Below, piece by piece: positions 60,686 to 64,000 of a stretch of 64,000 nucleotides of DNA. The stretch spans positions 58,032-122,031 of the forward strand of contig JAFRUS010000064.1 in the NCBI GenBank assembly GCA_017438745.1. Direction: 5' to 3'. This stretch comes from Oscillospiraceae bacterium (GTDB taxonomy: Bacteria; Bacillota; Clostridia; Oscillospirales; Ruminococcaceae). The notes beneath the pieces are model-generated. The model ran no database searches and was not told where the DNA came from. It was given only the letters and a program-made list of their open reading frames with translations. Position 1 is the first letter of the stretch. Every line of letters begins with the position of its first letter. A program made the translations under genes and the position numbers.

Positions 60686-62329
60686 ATGATAAAGAAAAAT
60701 CAACTGGTCGAAATGGAAATCACCGGGATCACAAATGAAGGAAACGGAGTGGGCAGGACAGAAGGATTTGCTGTTTTCGTACCGCAGACTGCCGTGGGTG
60801 ATGTTGTCCGTGTTCAGATAGTAAAGGTGCTCAAAAGCTATGCTTTCGGTATTATAAACGAGATACTGACTCCTTCACCGTCAAGGCAGGAGCCGGACTG
60901 TCCGGTTTTCAGAAAGTGCGGCGGATGTGCTTTCAGACATATAAACTACGCCGAGGAACTTAAGGTAAAGAGCAGTTTTGTAAGCGACAGTTTTAAGCGC
61001 CTCGGCGGATTTGAGCTTGAGTGCGAGCCAATACTCGGCTGTGATGAAACTGATTCATACCGCAACAAGGCACAGTATCCGGTGGCAATGCAGGACGGAA
61101 AGGCAGTGTGCGGATTTTACGCAAACCGCAGCCACAGAGTGATCCCGTACACAGGATGCCGTCTTCAGCCGGTCATCTTTAAGAAGATCGTTGATCATGT
61201 GATGAAGTTTTTAAACGACAATAAGATCCCTGCCTATGACGAAACGACTGGCAAAGGTCTTATCAGACACGTCTACATCAGAAAAGGCTTCCACAGCGGC
61301 GAGATCATGGTCTGTCTGGTTTCAAAAACTAAATCTGCAGTAAATCTTATGGAACAGATGATCGCAGAGACTGGTCTGCTTGCGAAATTTCCGGACATAA
61401 AAAGCGTAGTGGTAAATGTTAATCCGGACAATACGAATGTAATTCTCGGTGAGAACAATATTACCGTTTACGGAAGTGACTGTATCGAAGACGTTATGTG
61501 CGGCAATAAGATAACTCTTTCTCCGATGTCTTTCTATCAGGTTAACACCGAACAGGCTGAAAAGCTTTACGGTATTGCAGCTGAATTTGCTGATCTTAAA
61601 GGCGATGAGGAAGTATTCGATCTCTACTGCGGAGCGGGTACCATCGGTCTTTCCATGATAGACAAAATAAAGCACCTCACAGGTGTCGAAGTAGTAAAGC
61701 AGGCTGTGGAAAACGCTGCTGCCAACGCAAAGGCAAACAGCATCGAAAATGCTGACTTCATCTGCGGTGACGCAGGTGAGATAGCCGACAGACTTCAGAA
61801 GGAAGGAAAACACCCTGACGTTATCATCGTTGACCCGCCGCGCAAGGGCTGCGACGTACTCACCCTCGACGCCATAGTAAAAATGGCTCCGGAAAAGATC
61901 GTAATGATCTCCTGCAACCCGGCCACAGCAGCAAGGGACTGCAAGATCCTCTGCAGTGAGGAGAACGGATATAAGCTCGAAAGAGTTAAAGGTGTGGATC
62001 TGTTTCCAAGGACGGTGCACGTTGAGACGGTAGCACTATTGTCCAAACTTAAAGCTGCCCCTAAAATCGACGTAACAATTTGCGCTGATGAGCTGGATCT
62101 GACCCCTCCGGAAAGCAAGGCAACATATCCTCAAATAAGGGAATACGTTAAGGAGAAAACCGGTTTAACTGTCTCGAAACTGAATATTGCTCAGGTCAAG
62201 CGCAAATTCGGTATCATAGAACGGGAGAATTACTATAACCCGGGAAACAAAAAACACAGGCAGCCTGGATGCACTGAAGAAAAAGAAAAAGCCATAACAG
62301 AGGCTCTTAAGCATTTTCAAATGATATAA
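60686..62329 (+). CDS. rlmD: RlmD/RumA-type 23S rRNA (uracil-C5) methyltransferase with extra C-terminal domain
   Basis: 547 residues. N-terminal TRAM domain (1-60), a 4Fe-4S cluster pattern (CPVFRKCGGCAF), then a SAM methyltransferase with DLYCGAGTIGLSM, DPPRKGCD and the catalytic SCNPAT. It methylates a uracil in 23S rRNA or tRNA. After the usual end (VETVALLS, about residue 455) come about 90 more residues (ESKATYPQIREYV, KLNIAQVKRKFGI, PGCTEEKEKAI) that form an extra domain, coded with different codon preference (CTA, TTG, CCC). Own ribosome site GGAGG. Confidence 0.93.
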   Translation: MIKKNQLVEMEITGITNEGNGVGRTEGFAVFVPQTAVGDVVRVQIVKVLKSYAFGIINEILTPSPSRQEPDCPVFRKCGGCAFRHINYAEELKVKSSFVSDSFKRLGGFELECEPILGCDETDSYRNKAQYPVAMQDGKAVCGFYANRSHRVIPYTGCRLQPVIFKKIVDHVMKFLNDNKIPAYDETTGKGLIRHVYIRKGFHSGEIMVCLVSKTKSAVNLMEQMIAETGLLAKFPDIKSVVVNVNPDNTNVILGENNITVYGSDCIEDVMCGNKITLSPMSFYQVNTEQAEKLYGIAAEFADLKGDEEVFDLYCGAGTIGLSMIDKIKHLTGVEVVKQAVENAAANAKANSIENADFICGDAGEIADRLQKEGKHPDVIIVDPPRKGCDVLTLDAIVKMAPEKIVMISCNPATAARDCKILCSEENGYKLERVKGVDLFPRTVHVETVALLSKLKAAPKIDVTICADELDLTPPESKATYPQIREYVKEKTGLTVSKLNIAQVKRKFGIIERENYYNPGNKKHRQPGCTEEKEKAITEALKHFQMI

Positions 62330-62356
62330 AAACGGATATATCCACGTTTTCAATAC

Positions 62357-62401
62357 ATAGCCATATAGTCTGTAGAAAGCAGATTATGTGGCTTATTTTT
62401 T
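62357..62401 (+). terminator. Terminator after rlmD
   Basis: AGCCATATAGTCTG pairs with CAGATTATGTGGCT and is followed by TATTTTTTT. Confidence 0.8.
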
Positions 62402-62419
62402 TGAAAGGAGTGCTGTAGA

Positions 62420-62572
62420 ATGATTTACGCACCATCGGGGCTGATTTTACCCATATCACAAAAAGAAGGATCTGTCAATACCTTTTTGCAGAAAGTTTCT
62501 GCGGGTTACAATGCACAGAACAAGGAGTTTGTCAACAGGTGGTGCCTCCGGCACAATAGAAAATTCAGATGA
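62420..62572 (+). pseudogene. Short ORF, probable 5' relic of a gene
   Basis: 50 codons with a good ribosome site (GAAAGGAG). The product starts MIYAPSGLILPISQKEGSVN and is cut after a few codons by a stop inside a repeat (AACAGGTGGTGCCTCCGGCA at 62533). Together with the fragment at 62613-62744 it looks like a broken gene; I do not recognise the family. Confidence 0.5.
62533..62557. repeat. 24-bp repeat, left copy
   Basis: AACAGGTGGTGCCTCCGGCA followed by CAAT; contains GTGCC TCC GGCAC. The same 24 bases recur at 63811-63834, on the other side of the GH25 gene. Confidence 0.7.
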
Positions 62573-62612
62573 ACATAGCGCATCTGTATTCGGAAATACT
62601 TCATGTCTTTAG

Positions 62613-62744
62613 TACCAGGCAGTGAAGCATTCTGAAATCAAGGCTATCAATAATCAGCTTATCAACGACGGATGCGGACTTTTCAGAGGCCGTCAGATTT
62701 TGCCGTATGAGCATCTGTCAGGATTCCAGAACGATCTCATATGA
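62613..62744 (+). pseudogene. Coding relic without start
   Basis: An open frame of 43 codons from just after a stop to TGA at 62744, reading YQAVKHSEIKAINNQLIND then QILPYEHLSGFQNDLI. The composition is protein-like but there is no start codon. It is probably the 3' end of the gene that begins at 62420, with the middle lost. Confidence 0.5.
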
Positions 62745-62755
62745 ATATCAGAAAT

Positions 62756-63490
62756 TTAATGATACAAAGCAAAATCATCTTTATTACCCGAAAATACATT
62801 CATATCGATATAACGTTCTTCGCCTTTATACCCCTTAAGTAAATGTCTGTTGGAGTACTGCCAGAATGTCCAGTTTACATCCGACGGGACGGATGAATAA
62901 ACGCTTCTGTACCACAGATCACAGTCGGAAAAATCACCGTTTACTATATCAGTGTAAGTCTTTTCATCACAGTAGATAACTGGCTTGATTCCATAGTTTT
63001 CATTCAGTTTGTCAGTTAGTTTACGCAGTTCGGTTTTTATCACATCCACGTCAATATCTTTTTTAGTCTTGAAATCATTGTAGTACTCGACATCTATCAC
63101 GGGAGGAAGCATATTATCCACGGCTTTGACCGTGCTGATGAATGAATCAGCCTGTGTTTCTCCTGACGATTCAAAGCTGAAAAAATGATATGCACCTATC
63201 CGGAGACCGGTTTTCTGAGCCTCCGTCCAGTTATATGAAAAATTCGGATCGACAAACGAAGATCCTTCCGTTGCTTTTATAAATGCAAATTCAATGTTCT
63301 GCGACGCAAGTGTTTCCCAGTCAATATCACCCTGATAGCAGGATACATCGACTCCGGCTACAGGGTAATCATCAGAATCAGGGTTGTTTATATGAATGAT
63401 GCCAAAGAATAAAAGCGCTGCGGCAATCATTGCCAGAAGAATCAAAGATGCCGTGACTGTCAGAATAATTTTTTTTACGTTTCGTTTCAT
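62756..63490 (-). CDS. GH25 lysozyme-like muramidase, membrane anchored
   Basis: 244 residues. Residues 7-32 are a hydrophobic anchor or uncleaved signal, so the enzyme faces the wall. The GH25 barrel has GVDVSCYQGDIDW, FIKATEGSSF, IGAYHFF, the catalytic pair in PVIDVEYY and WQYSN near the end. It cuts the beta-1,4 bond between MurNAc and GlcNAc. A perfect consensus promoter is upstream. It could act in wall turnover or lysis. No holin is next to it. Confidence 0.94.
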   Translation of the reverse strand: MKRNVKKIILTVTASLILLAMIAAALLFFGIIHINNPDSDDYPVAGVDVSCYQGDIDWETLASQNIEFAFIKATEGSSFVDPNFSYNWTEAQKTGLRIGAYHFFSFESSGETQADSFISTVKAVDNMLPPVIDVEYYNDFKTKKDIDVDVIKTELRKLTDKLNENYGIKPVIYCDEKTYTDIVNGDFSDCDLWYRSVYSSVPSDVNWTFWQYSNRHLLKGYKGEERYIDMNVFSGNKDDFALYH

Positions 63491-63543
63491 ACTTTAAGCC
63501 TTTCAATTGCTGATGCGTTTATTTATGCGTTTTCTGATCTTAG

Positions 63544-63577
63544 GGAAACGCTGATTTCCGATTTAATCAGTGTTTCC
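63544..63577 (+). mobile_element. Miniature inverted-repeat element (copy G, internal deletion)
   Basis: GGAAACGCTGATT is joined directly to TCCGATTTAATCAGTGTTTCC, and TTAG flanks both ends (63540-63543, 63578-63581). The whole middle with two hairpins is missing. It lies between the GH25 promoter and its start codon, in the leader. Confidence 0.8.
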
Positions 63578-63624
63578 TTAGCATAACAAGCATCAGGATC
63601 TGTTTTATCTGTGTATATGAAAAT

Positions 63625-63653
63625 ATTATATCAATTCACTTTATAGGTGTCAA
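63625..63653 (-). promoter_or_regulatory. Promoter of the GH25 gene
   Basis: Minus strand TTGACA (63653-63648), 17-base spacer, TATAAT (63630-63625): both hexamers match the consensus exactly. The leader of about 130 bases holds element copy G. Confidence 0.85.
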
Positions 63654-63703
63654 GGAAATTTCAGCCCGCGAATACAGCTGATGAAGTTGACAAAACTATC
63701 ATT

Positions 63704-63740
63704 TTCGGCTAAAATACGATTGAATCGAATTTTAGCCGAA
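63704..63740. repeat. Long perfect dyad
   Basis: TTCGGCTAAAAT and ATTTTAGCCGAA enclose CGATT/AATCG, for about 17 paired bases. No T run follows. May be an operator or the core of a small element. Confidence 0.6.
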
Positions 63741-63810
63741 GTACAGTATGTTCCGGAACTATGATACAAAGAAAAGCCCGTAAGCAGCGCAACCTGCCTG
63801 CCCCTCCGAA

Positions 63811-63834
63811 ACAGGTGGTGCCTCCGGCACAATT
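63811..63834. repeat. 24-bp repeat, right copy
   Basis: Same 24 bases as 62533-62557 (AACAGGTGGTGCCTCCGGCA, CAAT), in the same orientation. Confidence 0.7.
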
Positions 63835-63874
63835 AAAAAAGGTCTCTGCACGTTCATTGCGTGCAGGGACCTTT
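63834..63874 (-). terminator. Terminator of the right-edge gene
   Basis: Minus strand AAAGGTCCCTGCACG, CAATGAA, CGTGCAGAGACCTTT followed by TTTAATT. One mismatch in the stem. Confidence 0.8.
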
Positions 63875-63911
63875 AGAAATATCTAACCCTTGCGGTTTTT
63901 AGGTAAGCAAA

Positions 63912-64000
63912 TTATTCGATGATCACTATTACATTGTTCTCAGGTTGTTTTGTAAGTACAAGTTCCCATGTGTTCCTGTCCACATAGCCTTCTGCACCAT
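63912..64000 (-). CDS. 3' end of a gene entering from the right edge
   Basis: The last 29 codons and TAA (63914-63912) of a minus-strand gene, reading AEGYVDRNTWELVLTKQ and ending VIVIIE. The terminator 38 bases after the stop supports a real gene. The start lies beyond the window. The family is not clear from so few residues; the Tyr/Trp/Thr pattern would fit an extracellular beta-sandwich. Confidence 0.6.
   Translation of the reverse strand, partial: GAEGYVDRNTWELVLTKQPENNVIVIIE

Noticed and set aside
1..64000. tRNA, rRNA or prophage genes
   Set aside because: No cloverleaf or rRNA segment, integrase or structural phage gene was recognised; the GH25 gene stands alone without holin or tail genes.

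Overview
This 64 kb window is chromosomal DNA from an anaerobic, fibre-degrading Firmicute of the Ruminococcaceae, most likely Ruminococcus flavefaciens or a close cellulosome-producing relative. The basis is three secreted proteins with type I dockerins (4363-5043, 22120-24084, 30918-33452), a type III glutamine synthetase, a recJ-rel-MBL-hemZ run typical of Clostridia, many clear sigmaA promoters (TTGnnn-17-TATAAT) and intrinsic terminators. Species assignment is inference; no rRNA or tRNA gene was seen.

Layout. 0-3.1 kb: metE (cut by the left edge) behind a LysR regulator. 3.3-8.4 kb: a lipoprotein, a dockerin protein, an HD hydrolase and a GH31 alpha-xylosidase. 8.6-16.3 kb (minus strand): prfC, a beta-helix protein paired with a dynamin-like GTPase, argS and a glycerol-1-phosphate dehydrogenase. 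16.4-20.6 kb: an EAL protein with a degenerate GGDEF domain, a Nudix hydrolase and a GH13 enzyme. 20.8-30.7 kb: a CobW GTPase, an LRR-dockerin-serpin, an ABC-F ATPase, glnN with a structured leader, murF and ddl. 30.9-37.5 kb: a dockerin/phosphate-binding/SH3 protein, recD2, comFC and an mreB-like gene. 37.5-41.3 kb: two further CobW-type GTPases, one with about 40 histidines in one stretch, then a DUF1015 gene. 41.4-45.3 kb: valS-folC. 45.4-50.1 kb: a small ORF/GNAT pair, an Agr-like LytTR two-component system with an acidic downstream protein, and a RelBE-type toxin-antitoxin pair. 50.2-54.0 kb: a YhaO/YhaN-like (SbcDC-like) pair whose ATPase motifs are degenerate. 54.2-62.3 kb: recJ, rel, MBL hydrolase, hemZ and an RlmD-type methyltransferase. 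62.3-64 kb: gene relics, a GH25 lysozyme and the end of one more gene.

Two features stand out outside the genes. First, a family of miniature elements of about 110 bp (seven recognisable copies), with GGAAACGCTGATT-type terminal inverted repeats and internal hairpins closed by GCGAAGC, all in one orientation, including an internally deleted copy flanked by TTAG on both sides. Second, the type III glutamine synthetase gene has its own promoter and a leader of about 190 nt in which a 16-bp long-range helix, enclosing a large nested hairpin, runs directly into seven U residues just before the ribosome binding site. This looks like an attenuator or riboswitch-like RNA that I cannot match to a known class. 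The best protein-level candidates for new biology are the His-rich metal GTPase locus, the GTPase/beta-helix pair, the dockerin-bearing phosphate-binding protein and the membrane YhaN-like protein with degenerate ATPase motifs.
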